Origin: Halobacteriales archaeon QS_1_69_70
Lineage (GTDB): Archaea > Halobacteriota > Halobacteria > Halobacteriales > Haloarculaceae
Assembly (NCBI GenBank): GCA_003021005.1
Contig: PXRI01000043.1
Location: forward strand, 48,159 to 112,158
Reading direction: 5' to 3'
DNA length: 64,000 nt
A program made the position numbers and the translations under genes. The notes below the pieces were generated by a model that made no database searches, was not told the origin of the DNA, and saw only the letters and a program-made list of their open reading frames with translations. The first letter of the stretch is position 1; every line of letters begins with the position of its first letter. Below, in pieces: positions 18,960-27,997 of the stretch.

Positions 18960-19023
18960 CGTCGTTCTCGCCCGACCCGTTTCCCACTGGACGTCGTTCT
19001 CGCCCGATACGGTTCCGACTATT
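18960..19023. repeat. Tandem duplication of a 32-bp unit upstream of rio1
   Basis: Two copies begin CGTCGTTCTCGCCCGA at 18960 and 18992 and diverge toward their ends. They sit in the eif1A-rio1 spacer, where no clear TATA element is otherwise seen. Confidence 0.7.
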
Positions 19024-19093
19024 CGTCGCTCGCGCACGTCCTCCGTTCCGAGGACCGGTGACGCTTTCCGTCGACGTCGCGTACGTCGACCGG

Positions 19094-19966
19094 ATGACCG
19101 AGGAGTACGGCCTGCTCGAGGTCGCCGACGACGCGGCCGTCGGCGACGAGTGGGAGGAACTCGACGTCACCGACACCGAGGCCGACCGCATCGCCCGCCG
19201 GCAGGACCGGGAGTTCCTCGAGTTCCGCAAGCGGATCACGAACACCGAGCAGTTCAAGGTCACCGACTCGGTGTTCGACGACGCCACCCTCGGCGCCCTC
19301 TACAAGCTCGTCCAGGACGGCCACGTCGACGCCTTCGGCGGCCCCATCTCGACCGGCAAGGAGGCCAACATCTACACCGCCCTGGGGCCGGACGCCGAGG
19401 TGGCGGTGAAGGTCTACCGCATCAACGCCTCAGACTTCCGGCAGATGCGGGAGTACCTCGACGGCGACCCCCGGTTCGAGGGCATCGGCGACGACAAGAA
19501 GAAGGTCGTCGTCGCCTGGACGACGAAGGAGTACGCCAACCTCGAGCGCGCACACAGTGCCGGCGTCCGGGTCCCCACGCCCATCGCGGTCGAGCGGAAC
19601 GTCCTCGTGATGGAGTACCTCGGCGGCGCCGAGGACCGCGCCAAGCGCCTCAACGAGGTCACCGTCGAGAACCCCGAGACGGCCTACCAGGTCGTCCGGG
19701 AGTACGCCCGCCGGCTGTACCGCGCCGGCCTGGTCCACGGCGACCTCTCGGAGTACAACCTCGTCGTCCACGAGGGGGAACTCTGCGTGCTCGACCTCGG
19801 CCAGGCCGTCACCGTCCACCACCCGAACAGCCGCGATTTCCTGAAGCGGGACTGCCACAACGTCGCCGCGTTCTTCCGCCGGCAGGGCCTGGAGGTGGGC
19901 GACGAGGAGATGGTGGAGTACGTTACGGAGCCGGAGCCGGAGCCGTCCGGGGACCTCGAGGACTGA
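19094..19966 (+). CDS. rio1: Rio1-type serine/threonine kinase/ATPase
   Basis: Atypical kinase needed for late small-subunit ribosome maturation. The start MTEEYGLLEVADD at 19094 is preferred over the upstream GTG at 19058. Seen motifs are the phosphate-binding loop STGKEANIY, the catalytic Lys in EVAVKVYRI, the hinge VLVMEYLGG, the catalytic loop VHGDLSEYN and the metal-binding DLGQAV. At 290 aa it fits archaeal Rio1. It lies in the eif1A-rio1-KH cluster, here with two extra genes before the KH gene. Confidence 0.95.
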   Translation: MTEEYGLLEVADDAAVGDEWEELDVTDTEADRIARRQDREFLEFRKRITNTEQFKVTDSVFDDATLGALYKLVQDGHVDAFGGPISTGKEANIYTALGPDAEVAVKVYRINASDFRQMREYLDGDPRFEGIGDDKKKVVVAWTTKEYANLERAHSAGVRVPTPIAVERNVLVMEYLGGAEDRAKRLNEVTVENPETAYQVVREYARRLYRAGLVHGDLSEYNLVVHEGELCVLDLGQAVTVHHPNSRDFLKRDCHNVAAFFRRQGLEVGDEEMVEYVTEPEPEPSGDLED

Positions 19967-20042
19967 CGGTAGGTCGGTCGAGCGCGGTATCGATTTCCCG
20001 CAATCTACACCCCGATTGCCCTCCCGGCGCTCGTGACGCCGC

Positions 20043-20169
20043 GGCTCGCGGCTCGCTCCGCTCACCGCTCGCTCGTTCGGCGGCGCTCTCGTCGGCCGCA
20101 CCGCCCGGCTCGCGGCTCGCTCCGCTCACCGCTCGCCCCTTCCGAGGCGCTCCCGCTGGTCGCGCCTCG
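20043..20169. repeat. GC-rich direct repeats and variable-stem hairpin
   Basis: A 30-base sequence starting GGCTCGCGGCTCGCTCCG occurs at 20043 and again at 20107, 64 bases later. It is followed at 20143-20169 by a perfect hairpin (CGAGGCGC/GCGCCTCG) around TCCCGCTGGTC. This is the same hairpin family as at 25 and 66, and even the flank CGCTCGCCC-TTCCGAGGC is shared with position 53-71. It lies just upstream of the phosphoesterase gene. Confidence 0.75.
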
Positions 20170-20209
20170 CGCCCGAGCCTTCTTCTCTACCGTCCACGAA
20201 GCCCCGGAC

Positions 20210-20722
20210 ATGAAGCTCGGCGTCATCTCGGACACCCACGACAACGTCCCGGCGGTCGAGGCGGCGATGGACCGTTTCGAGGCGGCTGACGTGGACGCCC
20301 TGATCCACTGCGGCGACTTCGTCGCGCCGCCGGTCATCCCCCACCTCGACCTGGAGGGGGTGTCCGTTCACGCGGTCCGCGGGAACAACGACGGCGAACG
20401 CGAGGGCCTCCGGGACGCCTTCGACTCGCTCGACGGCGGGACGCTGCACGGCCGGTTCGCCGACCTCGCGTTCGACGGCGTCGACGTCGCGGTGCTGCAC
20501 GGCGAACAGCGGCCGGTCATCGAGGCGCTCGCGGCCTCGGGCGAGTACGACTACGTGTGTCACGGCCACTGGCACGTCCGCGAAGAGCGGTCGGTCGGCG
20601 ACGCGACGGTGCTCAACCCCGGCGCCCACTTCCCGACCGTTGGCGAGGCCCACCGCACGGTCGCCATCGTGGACACCCGCCGTGACGACGTGGAGTTCCT
20701 GGACGTCGACGCGTCTGTATGA
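20210..20722 (+). CDS. YfcE/MJ0936-type metallophosphoesterase
   Basis: Calcineurin-like phosphodiesterase of about 170 aa. The metal-binding motifs are in order: GVISDTHDN, HCGDFV, VRGNNDG, VLHGEQ and CHGHWHVREE. The family hydrolyses artificial phosphodiesters, and its natural substrate is uncertain. The stop overlaps the ATG of the acetyltransferase (ATGA), so the two are co-translated. Confidence 0.92.
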   Translation: MKLGVISDTHDNVPAVEAAMDRFEAADVDALIHCGDFVAPPVIPHLDLEGVSVHAVRGNNDGEREGLRDAFDSLDGGTLHGRFADLAFDGVDVAVLHGEQRPVIEALAASGEYDYVCHGHWHVREERSVGDATVLNPGAHFPTVGEAHRTVAIVDTRRDDVEFLDVDASV

Positions 20723-21213
20723 CCGTGGACGTCCGGACGGCGACGGCGGAGGACCTCGCGGCCGTCGAGGCGGTGGCGCGGGACGCGTGGTACGCCGCCT
20801 ACGGCGGGTTCCTCGAACCACGGAGCGTCGAGGCCGGTCTCGCACAGTCCTACGACGAGGACGTCCTGGCGACGGCGGTCGCGCACGACGCCATCGAGTT
20901 CCTGGTCGCCGAACTGGACGGCGAGGTGGTCGGGTTCGCCAGCGCCGAGCGGACCTGGACCGACGAGGTGGAACTCCACACGCTGTACGTCAACCCCGAC
21001 CGCTGGGGCGAGGGGGTCGGCTCGGCGTTGCTCGAGGTGGTCGAGGCGTGGGCGACCGACCAGGACGTCGACCGCGTCGTCGCCGCCGTCTTCGCCGACA
21101 ACGCCGTCGGCCGCGGGTTCCTCGAGGCGCGAGAGTTTGAGCAAGGCCAGGCGGCGAAGGGCGAGGTCGCCGGGGAACTGCACGACGAGTACGAGTACGA
21201 GCGGTCGCTGTGA
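20719..21213 (+). CDS. GNAT-family N-acetyltransferase
   Basis: The protein has the GNAT fold: an N-terminal TVDVRTATAEDLAAVEAV, beta-4/5 HTLYVNPDRWGEGVGSALL (acetyl-CoA pyrophosphate loop R-W-G-E-G-V-G-S), and C-terminal VVAAVFADNAVGRGFLEAREF. The target is unknown. It shares an ATGA overlap with the phosphoesterase and precedes the KH gene by 93 bases. Confidence 0.9.
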   Translation: MTVDVRTATAEDLAAVEAVARDAWYAAYGGFLEPRSVEAGLAQSYDEDVLATAVAHDAIEFLVAELDGEVVGFASAERTWTDEVELHTLYVNPDRWGEGVGSALLEVVEAWATDQDVDRVVAAVFADNAVGRGFLEAREFEQGQAAKGEVAGELHDEYEYERSL

Positions 21214-21306
21214 GGGCGGTTGCTCGCGGCGCGGCCCCGTCTCCGCCGCGAAACACCGCCGGAGCGGTCAGCGAACGCTTAAAAGGCGGCCTGCCCAAGC
21301 GGGCGT

Positions 21307-21855
21307 ATGCACCACGTGACTGTTCCTGACGACCGCATCGGCGTGCTCATCGGCGAAGGGGGTGAGACCATGCGCGAGATCGAGGAGCGCGCCGAGGTCC
21401 GGCTGGACGTGGACAGCGAGACCGGGTCGGTCAGGATCGAGTCCGTGGGCGACCCGATCCGCGGACTGGCGGGCCCGGACGTCGTCGAGGCCATCGGCCG
21501 GGGGTTCGCACCCGCGGAGGCCATGCGGCTGCTCGAGGACGACATGCAGCTGTTCGACGTGGTGGACATCGAGGCCGCCACGCGGAACAAGAACGACCTC
21601 CGCCGACAGAAGGGACGTCTCATCGGCGAGGACGGCCGGACCCGGGAGCTGATGGAGGAACTCAGCGGCGCGGATGTCGTCATCTACGGGACGACGCTCG
21701 GCATGATCGGCAAGCCGGAGCAGGTCGACGCCGTCCGCAGCGCCGCCGAGATGATCCTCGACGGCGCACCCCACGGCGCGGTGTACTCCTTCCTGGAGCG
21801 CCGGCACAACGAGATGCAGTCCAACGACATCGAGTACCACCAGTTCACCGGGTGA
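21307..21855 (+). CDS. KH-domain RNA-binding protein, Dim2/Pno1-like
   Basis: Two KH domains are present. The first has VPDDRIGVLIGEGGETMREIEE, and the second has GRLIGEDGRTRELMEELSGADVVIYG. Archaeal proteins of this kind are homologues of Pno1/Dim2, which binds 16S rRNA near its 3' end during maturation and partners with Rio kinases. At 182 aa it is full length. A TATA-like CTTAAAAGG at 21277-21285 lies 22-30 bases before the ATG, so it has its own promoter despite the upstream cluster. Confidence 0.93.
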   Translation: MHHVTVPDDRIGVLIGEGGETMREIEERAEVRLDVDSETGSVRIESVGDPIRGLAGPDVVEAIGRGFAPAEAMRLLEDDMQLFDVVDIEAATRNKNDLRRQKGRLIGEDGRTRELMEELSGADVVIYGTTLGMIGKPEQVDAVRSAAEMILDGAPHGAVYSFLERRHNEMQSNDIEYHQFTG

Positions 21856-21903
21856 CGCTGCCCGGCGACGCCCCCGCCGTCAACCGCCGGTCAGCCCGCC
21901 GCG

Positions 21904-22302
21904 TCAGAACGGGGCTTCGGCGTCGTCGGTGACGACTTGCTCCTCGCGGGCCGCGTCGGGCGCGTTCAGCGTCTCGGCGAGTTCCCCCCGCTCTTCCAGT
22001 TCCGCCAGGACGTCGCTGCCGCCGACGAACTCGCCGTCGACGTACGTCTGGGGGATGGTCTCCCAGCCGCTGTGGGCCTCCAGTGCATCGCGGAACGCCT
22101 CGAGGTTCTGGAGGGCGTCGACCACCTCGACGTCCTCCCGGTACTGCCGGATCAGTCCAAGGGCGCGCTCGGAGTACCCGCACTGCGGCATCAGCTCGTC
22201 GCCCTTCATGAACAGGGCCACCTCGGACTCGTCGATGGCCTCGTCGACGCGGGCGGTGGCCGCCTCGGCGTCCAGTTCGGGTTCGGTGGGGTCGAAGGTC
22301 AT
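21904..22302 (-). CDS. Monothiol glutaredoxin (CGYS type)
   Basis: Residues 15-110 form a glutaredoxin domain with a monothiol active site, Cys41 in [10 protein letters not shown], and [17 protein letters not shown] for glutathione/thiol contact. The CGFS-like class usually carries or transfers Fe-S clusters rather than reducing disulfides. The C-terminal 25 residues are an acidic extension ([19 protein letters not shown]). The start at [14 protein letters not shown] is chosen over the Arg-rich upstream frame. It is convergent with the KH gene. Confidence 0.9.
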   Translation of the reverse strand: MTFDPTEPELDAEAATARVDEAIDESEVALFMKGDELMPQCGYSERALGLIRQYREDVEVVDALQNLEAFRDALEAHSGWETIPQTYVDGEFVGGSDVLAELEERGELAETLNAPDAAREEQVVTDDAEAPF

Positions 22303-22536
22303 CGCTTGAGGGTAGGCGGTGCCGACGAATAGGCGTTGTGCCCGATGGCGTCGGCGAAGGCCTCGAGGCGCCGCGCGAGGACAGGCCGGTTCGGGTGCTC
22401 TCAGCATCGCCCGCCGATCCGGCGTGCCCGGAGTGCCCCGAGAGCGTCGCATCAACGTACATAAAGCTTGTGTGTAACGCCCTCACAGCCTCGCAGCAGG
22501 TCCTTCCGGCGGTTTCCGGCAAGCCAGTTCAGCAAT

Positions 22537-22545
22537 CTTTATATA
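22537..22545 (+). promoter_or_regulatory. TATA box of the thermosome gene
   Basis: The sequence CTTTATATA lies 27-35 bases before the ATG at 22572 and is the clearest TATA box in the window. The fit with a leaderless or near-leaderless, strongly expressed, heat-inducible gene is good. Confidence 0.75.
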
Positions 22546-22571
22546 GAACCACAGACAATCATCGGACGACC

Positions 22572-24212
22572 ATGGCACAACAGATGGGTAACCAGCCCCT
22601 CATCGTTCTCTCGGAGGACAGCCAGCGCACGTCCGGGCGCGACGCCCAGTCGATGAACATCACCGCCGGCAAGGCGGTCGCCGAGTCCGTACGGACGACT
22701 CTCGGCCCGAAAGGCATGGACAAGATGCTCGTCGACTCGACGGGCAACGTCGTCGTCACCAATGACGGCGTCACCATCCTCGGCGAGATGGACATCGAGC
22801 ACCCGGCGGCCAACATGATCGTCGAGGTCGCCGAGACCCAGGAGGACGAGGTCGGGGACGGCACGACGACCTCCGTCGTCATCGCCGGCGAACTCCTCTC
22901 GAAGGCCGAGGACCTCCTCGAGCAGGACATCCACGCCACCATCCTCGCGCAGGGCTACCGGCAGGCCGCCGCCGAGGCCAAGGAGATCCTCGACGACGTC
23001 GCCATCGAGGTCGACGTCGAGGACACCGAGATCCTCGAGTCCATCGCCGCCACGGCGATGACCGGCAAGGGCGCCGAGGCCTCGAAGGACCACCTGGCCG
23101 AACTCAGCGTCCGCGCGATCCGCGCGGTCGCCGACGACGACGATGTCGACGTGGACAACGTCAAGGTCGAGAAGGTCGTCGGCGGCGCCGTCGACGACTC
23201 CGAGCTCGTCGAGGGCGTCCTCGTCGGCAAGGAGCGCGTTCACGACAACATGCCGTACTTCGCCGAGGACGCGGACGTCGCACTCCTGGACACCCCGATC
23301 GAGGTCAAGGAGACCGAGATCGACGCGGAGGTCAACGTTACTGACCCCGACCAGCTCGAGCAGTTCTTAGAGCAGGAGGAACGGCAGCTCCGCGAGATGG
23401 TCGACCGGCTCGTCGAGGTCGGCGCCGACGTCGTCTTCTGCCAGAAGGGCATCGACGACATGGCCCAGCACTACCTCGCCCAGGAGGGCATCATCGCCGT
23501 CCGCCGGGCGAAGAAGGCCGCCGAGGACCTCGGCTTCGCCGGCTCCGTCGCCCAGAAGGACATCGCCGGCGACGAGAAGATCTTCGTCGAGGAGGTCGAG
23601 GAGGCCCGCGCGGTCACGCTCATCCTCCGCGGGGGGACCGAGCACGTCGTCGACGAGGTCGAGCGGGCCGTCGAGGACAGCCTCGGCGTGGTCCGCACGG
23701 CCCTCAACGAGGGCGAGGTTCTGCCCGGCGGCGGCGCGCCGGAGACGGCGCTGGCGCTCGGCCTGCGGGACTACGCCGACTCCGTCGGCGGCCGCGAGCA
23801 GCTCGCCGTGGAGGCCTTCGCCGACGCCGTCGACGTCATCCCGCGCACGCTCGCGGAGAATGCGGGTCTGGACCCCATCGACTCGCTGGTCGACCTCCGG
23901 AGCCGGCACGCCGACGACGGCTCCGTCTCCGGACTGGACGCCTACACCGGCGACGTCCTCGACATGGAGTCCGAGGGTGTCGTCGAGCCGCTCCGCGTGA
24001 AGACCCAGGCCATCGAGTCCGCCACCGAGGCGGCCGTCATGATCCTCCGCATCGACGACGTCATCGCCGCCGGCGACCTGAAGGGCGGCAGCTCCGACGA
24101 CGACGATGGCGAGGACATGCCCGGCGGCCCCGGCGGCGGTCCCGGCGGTGGCATGGGCGGTATGGGCGGCGGCATGGGCGGTATGGGCGGCGGCATGGGC
24201 GGCATGATGTAA
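22572..24212 (+). CDS. ths: Thermosome subunit (group II chaperonin)
   Basis: ATP-driven folding chaperonin of the CCT/thermosome class. The apical, intermediate and equatorial signatures are all present: [51 protein letters not shown], and [17 protein letters not shown]. The C-terminus is a Gly-Met repeat ([12 protein letters not shown]) that lines the central cavity in this family. At 546 aa it is full length. Only one subunit gene is in the window, and haloarchaea usually have two or three. Confidence 0.97.
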   Translation: MAQQMGNQPLIVLSEDSQRTSGRDAQSMNITAGKAVAESVRTTLGPKGMDKMLVDSTGNVVVTNDGVTILGEMDIEHPAANMIVEVAETQEDEVGDGTTTSVVIAGELLSKAEDLLEQDIHATILAQGYRQAAAEAKEILDDVAIEVDVEDTEILESIAATAMTGKGAEASKDHLAELSVRAIRAVADDDDVDVDNVKVEKVVGGAVDDSELVEGVLVGKERVHDNMPYFAEDADVALLDTPIEVKETEIDAEVNVTDPDQLEQFLEQEERQLREMVDRLVEVGADVVFCQKGIDDMAQHYLAQEGIIAVRRAKKAAEDLGFAGSVAQKDIAGDEKIFVEEVEEARAVTLILRGGTEHVVDEVERAVEDSLGVVRTALNEGEVLPGGGAPETALALGLRDYADSVGGREQLAVEAFADAVDVIPRTLAENAGLDPIDSLVDLRSRHADDGSVSGLDAYTGDVLDMESEGVVEPLRVKTQAIESATEAAVMILRIDDVIAAGDLKGGSSDDDDGEDMPGGPGGGPGGGMGGMGGGMGGMGGGMGGMM

Positions 24213-24478
24213 TCGCCCGGCCCGTTACCGTACCCACTCCCTGCCAGTTCGCACCGCCCGCTCACTGACGCTCCGTTCTCTTATCGACGCGCCATATAGC
24301 GGCTGCGGCCGTCTTCTGTGCGCCGTCGTTCTTCCTGTGGTGTGCGTTCGTCCTTCCGGTCCTCCCCAGGGTGTCGACCACGCTCTCTCGGCCGGGATTG
24401 TCGACCCCCTATGCCCCCTCGGAGCGAGAGCGGCGCGGGCGGTCGGCCCGACCCGTCGCGGAACGCGGAGAGGGCGGC

Positions 24479-24877
24479 CTACCGTTCCCGTCCCCGCGCC
24501 AGCAGCACGGCTGTCAGCACGGCCAGCGCCGCCAGCAGCGGCCCCAGGCCGGGGCCGTCATCTTTGGTTGGTGAGCCGGCAGTCGGCGTCGCCGACGCCC
24601 TGGAAGTGCCGGTCGATGCCGCCGTCGCTGTGGGGGTAGCAGTCGGCGTCGGGGTCGAGGTGGCGGTTGGCGCCGGAGTGGCAGTCGGCGTCGCCGTTCG
24701 AGTGGACACGGCTTGCGGGTCGGGCGCCGAGTCGTCGATGCCGCCGTCGTCGTCCGCGGTCGAGAGGGTGACTGTCGTCGTCTTCAGGGGCAGGACCGAG
24801 GCGCTCGGACCGTGGACACCACCGGTAAGGATGGACCGGTCGTTCGTCGACGGCGGGGTCTGTAAGGCGACTGTCAC
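24479..24877 (-). CDS. Small Thr-Pro stalk protein with C-terminal membrane anchor (132 aa)
   Basis: The GTG start at 24877 lies about 24-30 bases downstream of TTTATACC (minus strand, about 24901-24908), a good leaderless promoter. Residues 55-100 are a TPTATPT-type low-complexity stalk. The C-terminus DDGPGLGPLLAALAVLTAVLLARGRER resembles the PGF-CTERM sorting/anchor signal of halobacterial surface proteins, with PGL instead of PGF. No signal peptide is visible, so it may be a remnant of a larger surface protein kept under its own promoter. Confidence 0.6.
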   Translation of the reverse strand: MTVALQTPPSTNDRSILTGGVHGPSASVLPLKTTTVTLSTADDDGGIDDSAPDPQAVSTRTATPTATPAPTATSTPTPTATPTATAASTGTSRASATPTAGSPTKDDGPGLGPLLAALAVLTAVLLARGRER

Positions 24878-25023
24878 CTACTTGTTCAATAGTTCGAGAG
24901 GTATAAACGGCGTCACATCAATCGGGCCGATCAACTCGCCGTCAACGAATTCTCTTTAACTTAATTCGACCCGTCCCGGCGGCCGCAGTCTTATATGAAA
25001 AGGTAATACACCTAACCATAGGG
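24878..25023. promoter_or_regulatory. AT-rich divergent promoter region
   Basis: TATA-like boxes face both ways: TTTATACC for the leftward stalk protein and CTTATATG (about 24991-24998) for the rightward membrane protein that starts at 25024. The spacing from each box to its start codon is about 24-33 bases. Confidence 0.55.
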
Positions 25024-25416
25024 ATGTTAACGATCAGGCGGGTTCAGCTTACGGCGGTGGCGGCGACCGTCCTCGTTGCTGGAGGTGGCTACTACTTGGC
25101 GGCGACCTACACCGGTTCCAATCCGAGAGGGATCGGCTGGACCACAGCCGTCATCGTCCTCCTGACGATGGCCGGGGTTGCGCTCTGTGGCGCGGCGGTC
25201 GCGCTCCTCAGCCTCATCCGGTACATCGGCCGCGAGTCGAAGGTACCGCTCGACCACCTCGAGGCCGGACTGGCCGGCCTCGCACTCCTCTCGACCCCCT
25301 TGGTCATGTACGGGTTACCGCGTCCACTCGGCGTGGTCGCCGTCTCGGTCGCCGCCCTCTGTGTCATGGTGCTTGCCCGCGCCGGGTACGCGACGTTCAC
25401 GGCCGGTCGGGGATGA
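25024..25416 (+). CDS. Four-helix integral membrane protein (130 aa), hypothetical
   Basis: Four hydrophobic segments are visible, at about residues 10-28, 38-64, 78-96 and 102-122. They are separated by short loops such as TYTGSNPRGIG and RYIGRESKVPLDHLE. No motif is recognised. It has its own AT-rich promoter, shared divergently with the stalk protein. Confidence 0.75.
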   Translation: MLTIRRVQLTAVAATVLVAGGGYYLAATYTGSNPRGIGWTTAVIVLLTMAGVALCGAAVALLSLIRYIGRESKVPLDHLEAGLAGLALLSTPLVMYGLPRPLGVVAVSVAALCVMVLARAGYATFTAGRG

Positions 25417-25630
25417 GAGGGGCGCGGGCACCGGGTCGGGGCGGCTCGCCGTCTCCCTTGCGTCCCGCCGCATCGGCTGGCGCCCCCGCCCCCCGGCGTT
25501 CGCGGCCGGAGAACCGCTCGCGCTCGTCGGGCGCTTGCGGATGCTCGCGTGCAGCTTTGTGCGCCTGCACCGCTCGCCGGACAAGAGGCGTGGTTCGAGG
25601 AAGACCCTCGGTATCTCACAGGGTTCGCTG

Positions 25631-26176
25631 CTACCAGGGCTCGCTTTTCAGCCCCAGCACGTACGCGCCGGCGTTCGTCACAACGTGCAGCAGCGGCGTG
25701 AGAATAGCGACGACTACGAGCACCGGTAGCGTGAACGTCGCGAGGAACCACTCGCTGGCCACGAGCAGCGTCAGACCGAGCGAGGCGACGACGAAGTCGA
25801 GTTGGTCGACGCCGGGGAACGAGGCGCCGCGCTCGCGGCCGGTTCGGCGCTTGAGGAACGACGCGAGGATGTCCCCGAGCATTGCGCCGAGGGCCAGCGC
25901 CACCGCGGCGTGGACCGGAAAGACCGGCAGTCCGAGACCGGTCGCACCGGTCGCCGCCGGTTCCAGCAGGTTCAACACGAGGGCGACGGCGACCCCTGCC
26001 GCAGTCCCCGCGGCGGTGCCCCGCCAGGTCTTCCCGTCACCGAACAGCCGGTTCCCGTCCGGGAGGGCCCGGCCGCCGTCGATCGGGCGGCCGCCGCCGA
26101 CGAGCACCGCGGCGTTGTTCGGGACGTACGCCGGCAGCATCGCCCACACGGCGACGACGACCGGCTCGACGACCAT
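25631..26176 (-). CDS. carS: CDP-archaeol synthase
   Basis: Membrane enzyme transferring CMP from CTP to digeranylgeranylglyceryl phosphate, a committed step of archaeal phospholipid synthesis. The start [25 protein letters not shown] gives 181 aa, the family size. The motifs GDGKTWRG near residue 45 and [22 protein letters not shown] near 120 are diagnostic, and there are five membrane helices. A weak promoter box CCCTTTTGGG lies about 25-35 bases upstream. Its start codon overlaps the possible start of the opposite-strand proline dehydrogenase within CCATGG. Confidence 0.95.
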   Translation of the reverse strand: MVVEPVVVAVWAMLPAYVPNNAAVLVGGGRPIDGGRALPDGNRLFGDGKTWRGTAAGTAAGVAVALVLNLLEPAATGATGLGLPVFPVHAAVALALGAMLGDILASFLKRRTGRERGASFPGVDQLDFVVASLGLTLLVASEWFLATFTLPVLVVVAILTPLLHVVTNAGAYVLGLKSEPW

Positions 26177-26996
26177 GGCTCGGCCTCCGCGCGGCCCGCC
26201 CAAAAGGGCGACGGCTCCCGGTACGCTCTTGGGTCGCGCGGCAGTATTTGCCACGATCTTCAACCGCCTCGGCGAACACTACGAGGCCCGCGAGCCGGCC
26301 GACGCCGACGCCGAGGCCTACTGTGAGCTCCTCTCGACCATCGGCGACACCGACCTCGACGCCTGCGTCTCCGTGAAGCCCTCCCAGCTCGGCTTCGACG
26401 TCGACCCGGCCGTCTTCCGGGAGAACCTGACCCGGGTCGTCGGGACGGCCGCCGAGCACGGCGGATTCGTCTGGATCGACATGGAGGACCACACGACCAC
26501 CGACGGGACGATCGACGCCTTCGAGTCCCAGGTCCGACGGTACCCCGGCGTGGGGCTCTGTCTCCAGGCCAACCTCAAGCGGACGCCGGCGGACCTGGCG
26601 CGGCTCGCCGACCTGCCCGGCAAGGTCCGACTCGTCAAGGGCGCTTACGACGAACCGCCGGACGCGGCCTACACCGACAAGGCCAGGATCGACGAGGCGT
26701 TCCGGGATCTCCTCGTGGGGGCCTTCGAGCGGTTCGACGGCGGCGTCGCCCTCGGGAGCCACGACCCCGAGATGATCGAGTTGGCCCGAACGCTCCACCG
26801 GGAGTACGGGACCGACTACGAGGTCCAGATGCTGATGGGGGTCCGCGAGGACGCCCAGCGGGCCCTCGCCGCCGACGGCGTGGCGGTCTACCAGTACGCC
26901 CCCTACGGGACGCGGTGGCTGTCGTACTTCTACCGTCGGGTGATGGAGCGGAAGGAGAACGCGCTGTTCGCCCTCCGGGCGGTCATCAGCGGGTAG
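26175..26996 (+). CDS. Proline dehydrogenase, N-terminally truncated
   Basis: FAD enzyme oxidising proline to pyrroline-5-carboxylate. From [20 protein letters not shown] onward the TIM-barrel signatures are intact: [49 protein letters not shown], and a flavin-binding C-terminus with [22 protein letters not shown]. The expected N-terminal 30-40 residues (from memory, an IPPIA-x-x-FVAGE-like region) are absent. The frame instead begins [16 protein letters not shown], overlapping the carS start. It is therefore truncated or remodelled, and activity is doubtful. Confidence 0.75.
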   Translation: MARPPRGPPKRATAPGTLLGRAAVFATIFNRLGEHYEAREPADADAEAYCELLSTIGDTDLDACVSVKPSQLGFDVDPAVFRENLTRVVGTAAEHGGFVWIDMEDHTTTDGTIDAFESQVRRYPGVGLCLQANLKRTPADLARLADLPGKVRLVKGAYDEPPDAAYTDKARIDEAFRDLLVGAFERFDGGVALGSHDPEMIELARTLHREYGTDYEVQMLMGVREDAQRALAADGVAVYQYAPYGTRWLSYFYRRVMERKENALFALRAVISG

Positions 26997-27058
26997 GGTC
27001 GTCGTCGCACCAGGTGCTGCCCGGGCCGGCGCGCGGCCGCCCCGCGAACGACCGGCAG

Positions 27059-27591
27059 TCAGTCGTCCGTGGTCTCGCGGTCCTCCTCCCGGACCATCGG
27101 GCCGCCCTCCGTGACGTCGATCGCGATCCCGGACTCCCGGCTCTCCCCGAAGCCGGCGCTGAGGATCCGGGTCAGGGCGTCCTCGACGCTCTCGTCGACC
27201 TCGACGTACCGGTCGGCGTGGACCTCGACCACGTAGCCGGTCGTGATGTTCGGGGCCGTCGGGAGAAAGAGGACGTCGCGTCCGTCGGGGGTCGTCTTCC
27301 CGGTCTTGCCCTGAGCCCGGGGACCTGGTTCATGAGCTTGTCGAGGGCGGTCTCCAGGAGGTCCCCGAGGGTGGTCCGCATCAGGTAACCAACCGAGATG
27401 ACCAGTAGCGCAAACAGCACGAGGACGATGCCGACCTGGAGGACCGGGTCTTCCGTCTTCAGCACCGTATCGAGGTACGGGATCGACGCGAGGGCCCGGT
27501 AGACGACGGCGATGACGTACGCGACGACGAGCAACGGCACGACGATGACGAGCCCGCTCGCGATGTCGCGCTTCCAGGAGGACGGCAGCAT
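27059..27591 (-). pseudogene. DUF502 membrane protein gene with internal deletion and frameshift
   Basis: The N-terminal part (MLPSSWKRDIASGLVIVVPLLVVAYVIAVVYRAL... to LDKLMNQVPGL) is in one frame. The C-terminal part (QGKTGKTTPDGRDVLFLPTAPNITTGYVVEVHADRY...) is in another. They join near 27312-27320. From memory of the family, some 50 residues between the VPGLR segment and the TGKTT segment are missing as well. The result cannot be a normal DUF502 protein. An assembly collapse is an alternative. Confidence 0.75.
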
Positions 27592-27997
27592 TCGCCCCCA
27601 TGTTCGGCTACCCTGTATTCAAGGGCTTCGACCCTCCAGCGCTCGAGCGGTCCGACGCCGCGTCGCCTCGTCTGGTTTCGTGGATCCGGGCCGCCGTTGG
27701 TCTACCCTTGCCCGTCTGCTGCGTTCGGGCATCGAAACGTTCGCCTACGCACGCTTCGGGACCCCGGCGGAGCCGGCTCAGGCCGCTCCCAGGCGGGCGC
27801 AGGCCCGTTCCCGGCCCCGGGCCGATGGTCCGTCGAAAACTTCAAGGGTGGCGAGCAGGCGGGACGGACAGGTCGCGGGCAGGCCGTGTCCCGCACACCG
27901 GCCTCGGCGGCCTGCCGGCCGTACTCACAGCACGGGGGGTTTGGCCGCGTCTCCGTACTTCAACGTTCGCCCAACGAACCCGATCGCCGGGCGACGG
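27592..27997. other. Gene-free stretch of about 400 bases
   Basis: Several overlapping ORFs in the track cover this gap, but their codon third positions and Arg/Pro/Ser-rich translations are unlike neighbouring genes. I see no promoter, hairpin or RNA gene that I can support. Confidence 0.5.

Noticed and set aside
25413-26174. 254-residue N-terminal extension of the proline dehydrogenase ORF
   Set aside because: This part is antisense to carS, with low-complexity translation; it is not a fused domain.
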